A stretch of 64,000 nt of DNA from Hyaloraphidium curvatum (GCA_025558095.1 JAIVFI010000028.1:248001-312000); one strand, 5' to 3'. Positions 10,004 to 20,649 are shown, numbered from the stretch's first letter. Notes: generated from the letters alone by a model not told the origin. Numbers and translations are program-made.

Positions 10004-10396
10004 GACCGACCAGTCGAGGGGGGCGACGGTCCCGCTCAGTGAGCAGATCCTAGCAGCTGCAAGGCGGCTTGAATGTGAGGTACAAATGAGCTGATTCGGT
10101 TGGTGGCAAACGTCCTCCCCATTACTTTTGGCGTGGCAGAGGCCGGTGAGCGGGCTTCTCGCGCTCGGAGGGCTGCGAGCATTGCGAGCGCGCCCAAGAG
10201 TCCATCAAAAAACGACCAACTATGTCGAAAATGCCGCCGGAACATTTCTTCGTTGCCGATTGGAGTTGCCCGGGCGGCCGCCGGGGGCACGGTTTGGTTC
10301 CGAGGTCCGCCCGCCCTTGCGTGAAGGCAAATGCCCTTGCGTGAAGGCAAACGTCACGTCCACTTCCGTTTCCCCGTGGACACCGATGGCCCCGCG
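10004..10396. other. Divergent promoter region upstream of the Ert1-like gene
   Basis: Between the membrane-protein gene (start 10003, minus) and the Zn2Cys6 regulator (plus). It contains the 20 bp tandem duplication at 10313-10352. No other element is clear. Confidence 0.4.
10313..10352 (+). repeat. Two-copy 20 bp tandem duplication
   Basis: GCCCTTGCGTGAAGGCAAAT at 10313-10332 is followed directly by the same 20 bases with T changed to C at the last position (10333-10352). The junction of the two copies creates an in-frame ATG at 10331 upstream of the likely start codon of the regulator gene. Confidence 0.9.
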
Positions 10397-11880
10397 ATGC
10401 CGGCCATAAAGAGCTCGCCGTCGCCGACCAGCGCGGGACCGGAGTGGGAGGCGTCCTCGGCGGGCGGGTCGGGCTCGGGCTCGGGCGGCACCGAGTCGGG
10501 CGACAGCGGCGAGGGCGCGGGCGAGGCCGACGACGCCGGGCTGCCGGCGCCGCGGCCGCCGAAGAAGGCAAAGAAGCGCGGGCCGCGCGACGACGACGAC
10601 GCGCCGAAGCGGAAGAAGGCGTCCCGCGGTGGGTGCCGTCGCCGTCCCTTCCTCGTCCTGGATGTTGACTTCGTTCTCTCCCCGTTCCTATATCCGTTTA
10701 ACCCACGATCCAGCCTGCTTCCACTGCCAGAAGGCGCATCTCACCTGCGACGACACGCGGCCGTGCTCCCGCTGTCTGAAGCGCGGCCTGGCCGACTCGT
10801 GCACGGACGGCTTCCGCAAGAAGGCAAAGTACCTCGCGGACGTCGGCGACGCGGACCTCAGGGCGGACACTCCACCGCCGGGCGCTCGGCCACCGAAGCC
10901 GCGCCCACAGGCACCTCTGCAACACGCCCCTCTGCTCGCAACCTCCCCGCCGCCGCTGCTGCAGCCCCAGCCCCACATGGCGAACCCCTCGGCGCTGCAG
11001 CACCCGGACCCGTCCCTCTTCTCCTCGGACTCGATCAACCTCGAGTACGCCATGCTTTCCAACATGCTGCAACAGCAGGGCTTCCCGCTGCCACCCGCCC
11101 CCGCCGCCGTCTTCCCTCCCGCGCCCGCGCCGGCGCGCACCACCACCCCCGCCCTGCCCACACAGCAGGCCGCCCATGCCGCCTACCAGGCCGTCTCGCG
11201 GCCCTACGACTACCGGCAGGGCTTCCACCACCTCGTGGCCTACATCAAATCGCGCTTCCAGAAGGACGACATCATGAGGATCTGCCGCGCACTGGCCCAC
11301 TTCCGGCCGTCCTTCATGGCGCAGATCATGAACCTGAGCGAGGAGGACCTGGTGTTCATGGAAAAGTGCTTCCAGCGCACCCTCGTCGAGTACGAGAAGC
11401 TCATCAACTGCTCGGGGACGCCGACCGTGGTGTGGCGCCGGACGGGCGAGGTGGCGCTGGTCGGCAAGGAATTTTCGCTTCTGACGGGCTGGGGACGCGA
11501 AGGCTTGGTGGGCAAGAAGACGTACATCTACGAGGTGGGAGGCGTTCTGCCGGACATGATCACCTCGGACCTCTGACGCGCCGCACCGCTCCCGGAACAG
11601 CTCATGGACACTGCCTCGGCCGTGGACTACTGGGAAAAGTTCAGCCTCATAGCGTTCGACAACTCGCAGCAGTCCGTCATGACGACCTGCAACCTCGTCA
11701 CCCCCCAGGGCCGCTCTGTCCCGTGCGCCTTCTGCTTCACCATCAAGCGGGACATCTTCGACGTGGTGGGTAGCCTCTATCGGTCCCGCCGGTGGGCAGA
11801 AGTGCTAACGGTAGGGATGGCAGCCGCTGGCGATCGTCGGGGCGTTCCTGCCCAGCTTCGACAAGATGGCGGCGTCATAG
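10397..11880 (+). CDS. ERT1: Zn2Cys6 transcription factor with PAS domain (Ert1/AcuK/Rds2 family)
   Basis: Four exons: 10397-10628, 10714-11534, 11601-11765, 11824-11880; 424 residues. The zinc cluster is ACFHCQKAHLTCDD followed by TRPCSRCLKRG and a downstream Cys, ending in the basic FRKKAKYL that is typical of the gluconeogenesis regulators Ert1/Rds2/AcuK. An intron splits the codon just before the first Cys. The C-terminal half is a PAS-like fold (VVWRRTGEVALVGKEFSLLT, then YWEKFSLIAFDN and CAFCFTIKRDIFDV). Known relatives activate PCK1 and FBP1 on non-fermentable carbon and tune mitochondrial and oxidative metabolism. Three donors are GTGGGT or GTGGGA. An upstream in-frame ATG at 10331 would add 22 residues; I prefer 10397 for its G at -3. 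Confidence 0.85.
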
Positions 11881-12690
11881 GCGGGCATATTGCTTTCTCC
11901 TGCGATACTGAGCGGATTGCACTTTGTTGCCTCTCCTTTCTCGCTCCCTATCCCGCCTTTTCGTCGATACCGCGGTCCTCCCACCGTCGCCCGGTCCCGA
12001 TCGGCCCAGCGGCTCGGGTGTTGCCACCGCAACACTTCCTTGCTTTCCCTCGTTTACCTTTCCACCTTTGTCTCCGTCGTCATCTCCTCCTCGGTCGCCA
12101 TTTCGTCCGCCGCCGACCGACCGGCCGTTTTGGGGTCGCCACCCGCCACCGTTTCCGTTCAGGGACAGGGGCGCCCTTGCGCACCCCGTCCGTGCTGCCG
12201 CGCCGGGCGTTGGTGCTGCCCCGGGAAGCGGTGGCATGTCCGCAATGAGGCCGATCCCGCACGATCCGGGCGGCGATGGACGGGAGGGGCTCGGAGGCCG
12301 CGGGTGGGAAGGGCGGGGGACAGAGCAGGGGACTTCACCGAACGATCACTTCTCGAAACGGCCGCGGTTTCCACGACCGCGGGAGCACAGGGAAGGGAAC
12401 CGGTGCGGCCTCCGTTTTCTATGAAACTTCTCTCTCGTCCTATGCATGTTTTGGACTTAAGCATGGGAAGGTCGTTGGACGGCGGGTTCGGGAAGCTGAT
12501 GTACCCAGCCGCTCGACGAAACCATGATCGGGCTGGAGCTGGGTCCCTCCCCGCCTCTTGAGCAACCGAAGATCCCGACCTGTCAAACGTCACGACCACC
12601 CAGGAGTGCCCCTTGCCCTCCGTCGCTTGGTCTGCATTCATCTATCCCGCCCCTCGCCGCTCGGCTCGTTCCCACCCCCGGGCCGCGACG
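11881..12690. other. Intergenic, pyrimidine-rich
   Basis: Between two plus-strand genes. 11930-12115 is strongly CT-rich on the plus strand (runs such as CTCTCCTTTCTCGCTCCC), a composition common in fungal core promoters. The ORFs in it are low-complexity and I do not call them. Confidence 0.4.
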
Positions 12691-14375
12691 ATGCTCGCCG
12701 CGATCCCGCTCCTGCTCCTCGCCCTCCTCGCCCCTTCGGCCTCGGCATGGCGTTGCTTCCCACCCCACCATACCCCGGTAGTTCTGGTCGGTAACGACAC
12801 GGCCTGCATGTCCAAGGACGGCAAGGCGTGCGTGTGGTTCGCGGACCACGACTCCTGCCGCGCGGCGGCGGACGAGCCCGAGTTCGGCATGCGGGGGCTG
12901 ATCTGCGGGCAGACGATGATCGGTATTTACGGTGGGTGTCTTTTCGCGGTCGGAGGAGCGGGAAACGGCGGGAGGAGGGCGGGATGCGGTCGACGGCGTC
13001 GTTGCCGACACCCCCATCGTCTCCCACCTGTCATTCGGAGATCGGCTCGGCAAGCAGTGCGAGCAGCATCTGACCTTCCCTTCCCCTTCCTTCCTCAGGC
13101 CACAGTGGCTACGCTCCCGGCTCCTGGTGCCAGCACGGCAAGGAGCAGTACGCCCTCCTGGGCACCAACGCAACGAGCCCCTTCGAGCGGCGCCAGGGCC
13201 ACAAGTTCAAGTACGGCGTCGCGATCCAGTTCGGTGCCGACTCGCCCGCGGCTTACTCGGCCCGCGTCGGGTTCGTGCCCTCGGTCTGGACCACCTACGA
13301 GCGCATCTCGGACTGGTTCACCGTCGGCAACCCCGTGGGAATCGCGTGGGCTCTGGCCGGCCTCGGGCAGGGCTGGGGGACCCTGACCATCAACATGGTG
13401 CTCATGTCGGACTGCGGGTGGGTTGCGATAGCGGCGACAGAGGGAGCTGCGATGCTGATCAGATCCTCTTTCCAGCCTCTGGTGCATCGGCGACCGCGGC
13501 ATCTCCCAGCTCGCCGAGTCGCTTCGGCAGATCAACGCCCTCGGCATCCGCGTGCTTGTGATCCCGCTGCCCGAGCCCAACGGCTACTGGTTTTCGTTTG
13601 GCAACCAACCCGACGGCTACGGCGAGGTCTACCGCCGCATCGTGTGGGGCGTACGCAACTCGGGGATCAACGGGGACATGGTCAAGTTCGGATGGCAGAT
13701 GAACGATGCAACCACCGTGGGCACTTCCGCATCCAGTTTCCCGCTACACAGTGCTGATATTGGCTCCAGTACCCGTACGGCCAGACCTGGTACGCCGGCC
13801 GCCTCGACACCAACCACAACGGATATCTGGATCGCGGCGACGACCCGTGGAGCCCGTACTACCCCGGCGACGAGGTCGTCGACTGGATCGGCATTTCGGC
13901 TTACCACTACGGAGTCTCGTGGCCCTGGACCAACGGCTACCCCGCCGACGGCAAGGTCGTCGGCATCTGCACCAACGAGATGGGCGAGGCCGGCCGCGCC
14001 GGCTCCGGGTTCGACCTGCACCGGTTCGCGGCAGACAGGGGCAAGCCGTTTGCGATCTTCGAGACCGCGGCGACCTACTTCCCGTACCACAACCCCGGAC
14101 CGGGCCAGCTCGCCATCCAGAGCGCGTGGTGGAGGCAGCTTTACAGCGAAGCCACCCTGAACCGCCTCTGGAACCTGCGCATGATCGTCTGGTAAGGAGT
14201 CTGTCCCGCACTCGCAATCCGTGAGGCTGACATCCGCGCTCCCAGGTTCGAATACTTCAAGCACGAGGAGAGCAGCGACCGCGACTTCCGCGCAACCACA
14301 CCCCCGCTGATCGACACCTTCCGCCACGACCTGCCCCGCCACCTAATCGCCATGCCCGGCGAGATGTACATCTGA
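12691..14375 (+). CDS. Secreted glycoside hydrolase, GH26-like (beta-mannanase clan GH-A)
   Basis: Five exons: 12691-12931, 13099-13417, 13476-13716, 13770-14191, 14246-14375; 450 residues. A clear signal peptide (MLAAIPLLLLALLAPSASA) precedes a Cys-rich segment of about 80 residues (ACMSKDGKACVWF). The hydrolase domain follows. GH26 landmarks: the acid/base region reads PLPEPNGYWFSFG with Glu220, and the nucleophile strand reads KPFAIFETAA with Glu365; WFEYFKHEE ends the barrel. In GH26 the acid/base Glu usually sits in a His-Glu pair; here the His is Pro. GH26 enzymes cleave beta-1,4-mannan or related glucans. Family assignment comes from these motifs only, so the substrate is open. Confidence 0.72.
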
Positions 14376-14575
14376 GCGAGGCTGACCTCGCCCCCACTGG
14401 GGATGCTCCCGACGATCGGCCGCGCCGTTGGAGTGCCGACGATATCTCTTCTTCCGTCCATTCTCGAGCAGGAAACGTGGATTGCGCTGTGTCTGAGAGT
14501 AGAAGTAATGTAGTGCCTAATGATTGACGAACTTGTCAGCGACACTCTCGCTCTAGCCGTCTACCGTCTCTCCAT

Positions 14576-15298
14576 CTAGGCCTTCTTGAGCAGCGGTTGC
14601 GCCGGCGGCGAAGACGTCTTCCAATGGGGCGGATGCGACGCCTCGGCGCTCGGGCGCTTGCTCATCGTCTCATACCACTTGGCCAGGTTCGGCAGCGGCA
14701 CGGAGCGGGAGGCAAAGTCGAAGCCGAGGCGTACGCTGACCAGGGCCAGGAAGGGGAAGAGGGTGACATCCGCAACAGTGACCGAGTCGCCGACCAGGAA
14801 TCCGGTGCCAGACTTGGCGAGGTAAGATTCCCACACCGCAAGCTCCTTGTCGACCTTCTCGTTTAGTTCCTTGAGATCCTCCTCGGGCGCGTCTAGTCCA
14901 TGGTTGGCCTCCCCGAACCACTGCGAACTGCCCTCACAGAACCCACCCTTTTTCAATCCGCGCTTGTAGATATCATGCTCGACGTCACCGTAAAGCTTGT
15001 CATCCATTTCGGCCACGTGCGCAAACGCCCGAGCCTTGTCGTAAGGGTCCGCTGGCGTCAACGCCTTTCCGCCCTTGCTCTCGAGGTACAGGAGGATCGC
15101 AGCAGACTGCCCCAACGGCTTGCCGTCGTCGACGAGAAGAGGCACTTGGCCCCGCGGGTTGAGCTCCAAGTACCACGGCTGCTTGTTGTCGCGGTTTGAA
15201 AAGCTGATCAAATGGTCCGTGAAAGGGAGACCTTTTTCCACCAGGGCCATATGGGCCCGGCGAGCGTAGGGAGATCCTTGAGACGAACAGCATGGCAT
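14576..15298 (-). CDS. Glutathione S-transferase
   Basis: A 240-residue single-exon protein. N-terminal thioredoxin fold: CCSSQGSPYARRAHMALVEKG, then the glutathione-site motif NPRGQVPLLVDDG with cis-Pro and the following GQSAAILLYLE. The C-terminal helical domain carries VGDSVTVADVTLFPFLALV, the usual GST N-capping/hydrophobic motif. Conjugates glutathione to electrophiles or acts as a peroxidase in the cytosol. The first catalytic-region residues are Cys-Cys-Ser, closer to omega-like or Ure2-like fungal GSTs than to Tyr-type. ATG at 15298 was chosen because the fold starts right after it; the frame is open further upstream. Confidence 0.87.
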   Translation of the reverse strand: MPCCSSQGSPYARRAHMALVEKGLPFTDHLISFSNRDNKQPWYLELNPRGQVPLLVDDGKPLGQSAAILLYLESKGGKALTPADPYDKARAFAHVAEMDDKLYGDVEHDIYKRGLKKGGFCEGSSQWFGEANHGLDAPEEDLKELNEKVDKELAVWESYLAKSGTGFLVGDSVTVADVTLFPFLALVSVRLGFDFASRSVPLPNLAKWYETMSKRPSAEASHPPHWKTSSPPAQPLLKKA

Positions 15299-15702
15299 AG
15301 ATGGGTCGGAGAGACGCGTCGAATCGCGGCATCGCGGGTTAGAACGATCGAACCCGCGCGAAGCTTTGGGAGACGCACCCGAGCCGGTGAAGAGATGGAG
15401 GCCTTTGTCCAGGTCCGCCGGCCGTTCCATGCTTCAGAAATGCTTACTAAACTAAGATGCTCCGGAGGAGGTAGGTTGCAGCCGGAATGCGCCGCTCCGG
15501 CGTGGTGGTTTGTTTCGAAATGAGGACGCTGACAAACTCGTTCTGGGACTCGATCGTGCAGAGTGAATCGTCCTCCCTGACAATGGATCGAGAAGCACAC
15601 GGAGGCTGAAATCTATCCCATCAGAATATACATTCTCAGATTTTTGGAGGAAGGAGGAAGGAGGAGGAGGAGAGAGGGTGGGAGAAACTAAAGAGCTCGC
15701 CC
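15299..15702. other. Intergenic with purine-rich tract
   Basis: Between the 5' end of the GST gene and the 3' end of HSP60, both on the minus strand. A simple GGA/GAGG-rich tract lies at about 15648-15683 on the plus strand. On the minus strand this is a polypyrimidine stretch about 20-55 bases past the HSP60 stop. No gene seen. Confidence 0.4.
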
Positions 15703-17843
15703 TTACATCATTCCTGATGATTCGGGAGAGATCAGCTTGCGATTCAAGGATCATTCGCGTGAGTACGCACCACCCATGCCGCCCATGCCACCCATGCCGC
15801 CCATCGGCGGGCCCGCATCCTTCTTGGGCGCGTCGACGATCATGCACTCGGTCGTGGTCAGCAGGGAGGCGACACCCGAGGCGTCAACGAGCGCCGTCCG
15901 CACGACCTTCAGGGGGTCGAGGATGCCGGCGTCGATCATGTCGACGTACTCGCCAGACTGCGCGTTGTAGCCTGCAAACGCTGCGTCAGCGGGGTGCAGC
16001 AAAGCGGCCAAGTCGGACCCACCGTAGAAGAAGTTGTTGCTCTTGGGGTCGGCCTTCTCCCCGGGTTTCGGCGCCGTGTACTTCTCCAGGATCCGCCCGA
16101 CGACCACCGCACCCTCCTCGCCCGCGTTGTCGACGATCGTCTTCGTCGGCGCCTGGATGGCCTTCTTGACAATGTCGATGCCGAGCTGTTGGTCAAAGTT
16201 GTCGGCCTTCAGCTCCGCCAGCATCTTGCTGGCCTTGAGCAGAGCTGTGCCGCCGCCGGGCAGGATGCCGTCCTCGACGGCCGCGCGCGTCGCGTTGAGA
16301 GCGTCCACGAAACGGTCCTTCTTCTCGCCGACCTCGACCTCGGAGGCACCGCCGACCTTGATCACGGCGACACCACCCGAGAGCTTGGCCAGGCGCTCCT
16401 GCAGCTTCTCCTTCTCGTATTCGGAGGTGGTGGAGGAGATGAGGGCGCGGATCTGCTCGCAGCGAGCGTTGATCGAGTCCTTGAGGCCGCCACCGTTCAG
16501 GAAGACGGTGTCGTCCTTAGTGACGGTGGCAGTGCCGGTGCTGCCGAGCAGGTCGGGGGTCGCCTGTAGGAGAAGATCGCCGGAATCAGTTTCGTCACTT
16601 GATATCGCAAACGAGCAGCCCACCTTCTCGAGCTTGACGTCAAAGTCGTCCGAGAACACGGTACCGCCGGTCATGATCGCAATGTCCTGGAGCGTCGCCT
16701 TCCGGTTGTCGCCGAACCCGGGCGCCTTGACGCAGCACACCTGGACCTGACCGCGCAGCTTGTTGAGGATGCAGGCGGCGAGGGCCTCTCCGTCGACGTC
16801 CTCGGCGATGACGAGGAGAGGGCGGCGGGTGGTGGCCGAGATCTCGAGGGCGGGAAGGATGTCCTGGAGCGCGCTGATCTTGCGCTCGGAGAGGAGGATG
16901 AAGGGTTTCTCGAACTCGACCTTCTGGTTCTTGGCGTCGGTGACGAAGTAGGGCGAGATGAAGCCGCGGTCGAACTTCATGCCTGGGAAGTAACGCAACA
17001 TCAGATCACCAAACGGATCACCTCGGAGCGTTGTACCAACCCTCGGTGATGCTCAGCTCGTCTTCAAGCGTCTTGCCCTCCTGAACCGTGATCACGCCCT
17101 CCTTTCCAACCTTCTCCATCGCCTGGGCAATCAGGTCGCCGACGTGCTTGTCGCCGTTGGCCGAGATGGTCGCAACCTGGGCAACCTCCTGGCTGGTGGT
17201 GACGGGCCGCGAGTTGTCCTTGAGGAACTTGACGACGACGTCCACGGCCTGCTGCACACCGCGGCGGAGGTCCATGGGGTTGATCCCGGCAGCGACGTTC
17301 TTCAGGCCCTCGGCAAAGATGGCACGGGCGAGGACTGGAGACGAGGTGGCAGATCAGCATTGTCGGCGGGCTCGCAAATACTTCGTAGGCGGATGCCCAC
17401 CGGTAGCCGTGGTGGTGCCGTCACCGGCAGTCTCGTTGGTCTTGTTGGCGACGTCCTGGACCAGACGGGCGCCGAGGTTCTCGAACTTGTCCTCGAGCAC
17501 GATGGCCTTGGCGACCGACACACCATCCTTGGTGATCTTGGGCGAGCCGTAGGACTGCTCTGTAACCGGGGCGAGGAGCAATGAATACGGAGCCCGACGA
17601 GCCCCGATGGGGAAGGACGATCCGGAGCCCACCGATGATCACGTTGCGGCCCTTGGGGCCAAGGGTGGTCGCCACGGCGGCCGCGAGGGTGTCGACGCCC
17701 TTCAGCAGCTTCGCACGGCCGTCCTGGCCGAACAGCAGCTCCTTGTGGCCGCCGAAGTGGCGCACCTGCGCGCGGGCGGCGGAGGGGCCGCGGGCGAGGC
17801 CGGCCAGGGGCGATGCCGCGCGGGCGGCAGCGTGCCTGAACAT
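15703..17843 (-). CDS. HSP60: Mitochondrial chaperonin HSP60 (Cpn60, group I)
   Basis: Six exons on the minus strand: 17843-17633, 17559-17401, 17334-17041, 16982-16624, 16563-15771 and a final 11 nt exon 15713-15703; 608 residues. Residues 1-28 are an Arg/Ala-rich mitochondrial presequence ([19 protein letters not shown]). Group I landmarks: [20 protein letters not shown], the ATP-site [43 protein letters not shown], and the C-terminal GGM repeat. Reading past 15771 gives an unlikely SRE end, whereas splicing to the 11 nt exon gives the expected GGMGGMM and a stop. The 60 nt intron 16564-16623 has no stop codon and its retention would insert 20 residues after KLEK. It pairs with HSP10 next door to fold imported matrix proteins. 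Confidence 0.96.
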
Positions 17844-18037
17844 CGCGGGCTAGAAGCTGCTTCACGGGGCTCAGACGCGCGCTGATGCGGGAAACGCGAC
17901 GCTGCCGGGCGCGCGGAAGATCGTGGAACCGGGATCGCGATTTGTTGTTTTCGACGCGCGTCGTGGCGTCGAAGGCCAAGGAAATCCGCACGACTCCGTG
18001 ACGTTCCCAGCCTCAACCGGCAGAGTTAGGCCTCGAG
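17844..18037. promoter_or_regulatory. Shared HSP60/HSP10 bidirectional promoter
   Basis: About 194 bp lie between the HSP60 start (17843, minus) and the proposed HSP10 start (18038, plus). Two pairs of GAA exactly 10 bases apart occur (17916/17926 and 17971/17981), the phasing of gapped heat-shock elements, but the inverted TTC unit between them is imperfect. Coregulation by heat-shock factor is an inference from gene identity and arrangement. Confidence 0.5.
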
Positions 18038-18832
18038 ATGTCGGTGGGTTTCGCGGTCTTCGACAGCCAGAGGAGGAACTGGGCGATGCCGGGCACGGAC
18101 GCCGCGCCGGAGAGCAACGATGGGCCGGCGTAGCGTGGACTTTGGATCACGGACCGGGCCGGCATGGCACGCTCGATGTGACCGCAGGGGCCTCGTTCTC
18201 GTCTGCCTCGGCTTCTCGGGAACTGGCTTTGAATCCTTCTGGCCAACTCGCTGACGATGTGTCTCCGTGACCGCCTCTCCGGCCTCTTCGCGACATGGCC
18301 TGACTCCACCGTCGACATTCGACAACTCTGCGGGATACAGGTCTCCAGCAACGTCCGTAAAATCATCCCCCTTTTCGACCGGATCCTGGTGCAGCGGGTG
18401 AAGGCGCAGGAGGTCCGTAGGCGGCGCTCTGACAACCCTTGATCCACTGTTCTGACTCGGCGACCCATCTTCCCCTCCGGTGGCCTCATAAATGCTCCTT
18501 CGGGACTGCCGGATGACTTCTCGACACCTGTGTCTTACCGCAGCGGACAGCATCCGGCATTTTCATCCCGGAAAAGGCACAGGAGCAGATGAACGAGGGC
18601 GTCGTCGTCGCGGCCGGTCCGGGCGCGTTGGACAAGGTATGTGGTGGCATAGCCTCCTTTTTGACGTCCTTGCTGAACTTTGTGGCTGTTACAGGACGGA
18701 AAGACGATCCCCGTGGCCTGCAAGGTCGGCGACAAGGTGCTGCTCCCGCCGTACGGCGGCAACAACGTCAAGATGGGCGAACAGGAGTACATCCTGTACC
18801 GGGACAGCGAAATCCTTGGCAAGCTGGAGTGA
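18038..18832 (+). CDS. HSP10: Mitochondrial co-chaperonin HSP10 (Cpn10)
   Basis: Exons read as 18038-18043, 18341-18412, 18544-18636, 18695-18832, giving 102 residues, the normal Cpn10 length. Sequence landmarks: VRKIIPLFDRILVQRVKAQE, the mobile-loop region RTASGIFIPEKAQEQ, VVVAAGPGALDK, and YGGNNVKMGEQEYILYRDSE. The start is the least certain part. An ATG-TCG followed by a GTGGGT donor at 18044 splices in frame to 18341; alternatively an unspliced frame from the ATG at 18257 would add 26 residues. Cpn10 caps the HSP60 ring in the mitochondrial matrix. The tail is convergent with the gene ending at 18936. Confidence 0.92.
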
Positions 18833-18935
18833 TCGTCATCTATAGAGCCTCTCTCGCCGAACCGACCTCGACCGCCGGTCTTTTCATCAACATGCAGGCT
18901 ACCGTGATCCCACGTTCAGCCGCTGCCGCTGCCGC

Positions 18936-19751
18936 CTACTCCTTGCCAGCCTTGTCCGCCATCAGCGCCTCGTGTGCCTCGAGAACCCCCGAGTTCTCGA
19001 TGTAGAGCTCGGTCACGCCGACGTCATTCTCCTTGGCCCAGTCCGCGATTGCCGCGTACATGGCAAACACTTTGCCGATGTTGTCGCCCAGGTTCTTTTC
19101 CAACCCCGCGAAGTTGATCACGAACGGAACGTCCATCGGCTCGCCCTCGCCGCCGTCCGGGTTCGGGTCGTTGAAACCCGCCTTGGCGGCCAGCTCGGCC
19201 AGGAACGGCGGCGACAGCCTGAAATTGACGTGCACCGTCATCCTCCCCATTGTTCCGAGCCCGAGGATTCCGGGATGGGAGTCCCCCGCAGTCGGGTAGC
19301 CGAGCGCGATGCCGAGGTTCTTCTGCGACGTGTTGACCCACGCCCGGTACTTTTCCCTCAGGGCATCCGGGTCCTTCTCCGCCTCCGTAGCATCGATCCC
19401 GAGGTCCTCCGCGGCGCAGGAGGCGTCAAAGAGGCCGAGGAGCTCCCTCGCCTCGTCCTCGACCTCGAGCAGCAGGATGCGCCTGTTGCCGCCGAACTCG
19501 GCCACCGCCTCCTGCAGCGCCTTGCGCGTCTCGGGCGACGGCTCGAGGCCGACCCAGCCGCGCTTGGCCGCGGGCCCGGCGAGCAGGTAGATGGCCAGCT
19601 CGAGCGCCTGGCCGAGGAGGAAGAGCACGTCGGGGTTGTCGAGCCTCTTCCGCGTCGCCGCAGCGAGCTTCCGCCTCGTCGCGTGGGGTGGCGAGCGCGG
19701 GTCCTGGAACAACGGGAAGAAGCGGTTGACGAGGCTCGCGGCGGCCTTCAT
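18936..19751 (-). CDS. Hypothetical 271-residue protein
   Basis: Single-exon ORF with balanced amino-acid composition and no long low-complexity runs, read from MKAAASLVNRFFPLFQDPRS. Segments such as RILLLEVEDEARELLGLFDA, GILGLGTMGRMTVHVNFRLS and VFAMYAAIADWAKENDVGV look like an ordered alpha/beta protein. There is no signal peptide, transmembrane segment or family motif that I recognise. The antisense ORF over the same span (18972-20030) is Arg-rich and looks like a shadow. Function unknown. Confidence 0.6.
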   Translation of the reverse strand: MKAAASLVNRFFPLFQDPRSPPHATRRKLAAATRKRLDNPDVLFLLGQALELAIYLLAGPAAKRGWVGLEPSPETRKALQEAVAEFGGNRRILLLEVEDEARELLGLFDASCAAEDLGIDATEAEKDPDALREKYRAWVNTSQKNLGIALGYPTAGDSHPGILGLGTMGRMTVHVNFRLSPPFLAELAAKAGFNDPNPDGGEGEPMDVPFVINFAGLEKNLGDNIGKVFAMYAAIADWAKENDVGVTELYIENSGVLEAHEALMADKAGKE

Positions 19752-20649
19752 CTCGGGGCGTCGCCTCTGGCGAGATTGTTTATCGGCGGCGAGAGTGTCC
19801 GAGGCGCCGTTGTACAGCAGCTGCAGGTGGACGCCCCGCGCGGTCCCGCGTTGGACGTAAGGCGTAGCAAACAGCTCCTGTCAGGGAACGAGGATGTTCT
19901 CTGCGTTCAATGTCGTCGGACGACGAAGCTCATCCTCCCGGCCGCATTAATTGAGAGATCGGGGAAGTTCGCAAGAGCCGAGCTCTCTACTCAGGACGCC
20001 ATGACGCATCCCATGCGCCGTAGCATGTAGGAGATGCGGCGACCGCTTGCTCTTCGATCGAGCCTCCGTCTGTCGTGGTCTTCGGACTTGCTGGGCCAAA
20101 TGACTACGGCCAAAACCCGCCCAGCATCCGCAATGCGCCCACATCTGCGGACCCGCGTCAAAGAAATCAATGAATCATCTAATTCCGTTCTCTAAAGCAT
20201 CGAGGAAAAGCTGTCAGTATCTTGGTCTGGTGATGGAAGGATATTGGTCTTGGCACGGGGGGAGAAACAAACTCGGCATCAGGGGTGCGCCGGGCTACGT
20301 CATCAAGGTTCGCGCCGCGGGAGCACATATACCAGATGATTCAATGCCCGCTGAACTCTATTGAGCTGCAACATCGCGCTTCTGATGCTGGGAGACGGTG
20401 TGGCCGTTGCGGGCGGATGTGCGGAATGACGCGATCGCCCCATTTCGCCACCGATTCTCCAAACTCCCGGCGGCTCTCATTATCTGCCGTCTGGCGATCA
20501 AAAGGGGCCTCCAACGCTCGTGACTAGCATCAACAGCCTCACAGCGAGCCTTCTGAAGCTGCTTCCGGGCAGCAGCAGCCTCGCGCGAGCGAGCACTCTC
20601 GAAACTGCGCTCGGACATCAGCAACCTCGCAGCGCGAGCACTCTCCGCG
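19752..20649. other. Divergent intergenic region
   Basis: Separates the unknown minus-strand gene from the CmcJ-like gene. The middle part (20150-20260) is less GC-rich than its surroundings. I looked for tRNA box motifs and found none. No gene or repeat is supported. Confidence 0.4.

Noticed and set aside
15751-15764. HSP60 ending in AYSRE at the first stop
   Set aside because: It departs from the universal GGM tail, and a canonical donor/acceptor pair restores that tail with an 11 nt exon.
18257-18340. HSP10 starting at the ATG at 18257
   Set aside because: Adds 26 residues without similarity to Cpn10; the spliced ATG at 18038 gives the usual 102-residue length. Kept as an alternative in the entry.
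18972-20030. 352-codon frame opposite the unknown gene at 18936-19751
   Set aside because: Arg/Glu/Leu-rich shadow composition; the minus-strand frame reads like a normal protein.
20100-20300. Possible tRNA or small RNA in the AT-richer intergenic stretch
   Set aside because: No A-box/B-box pair or cloverleaf could be found; likewise nothing tRNA-like elsewhere in the window.
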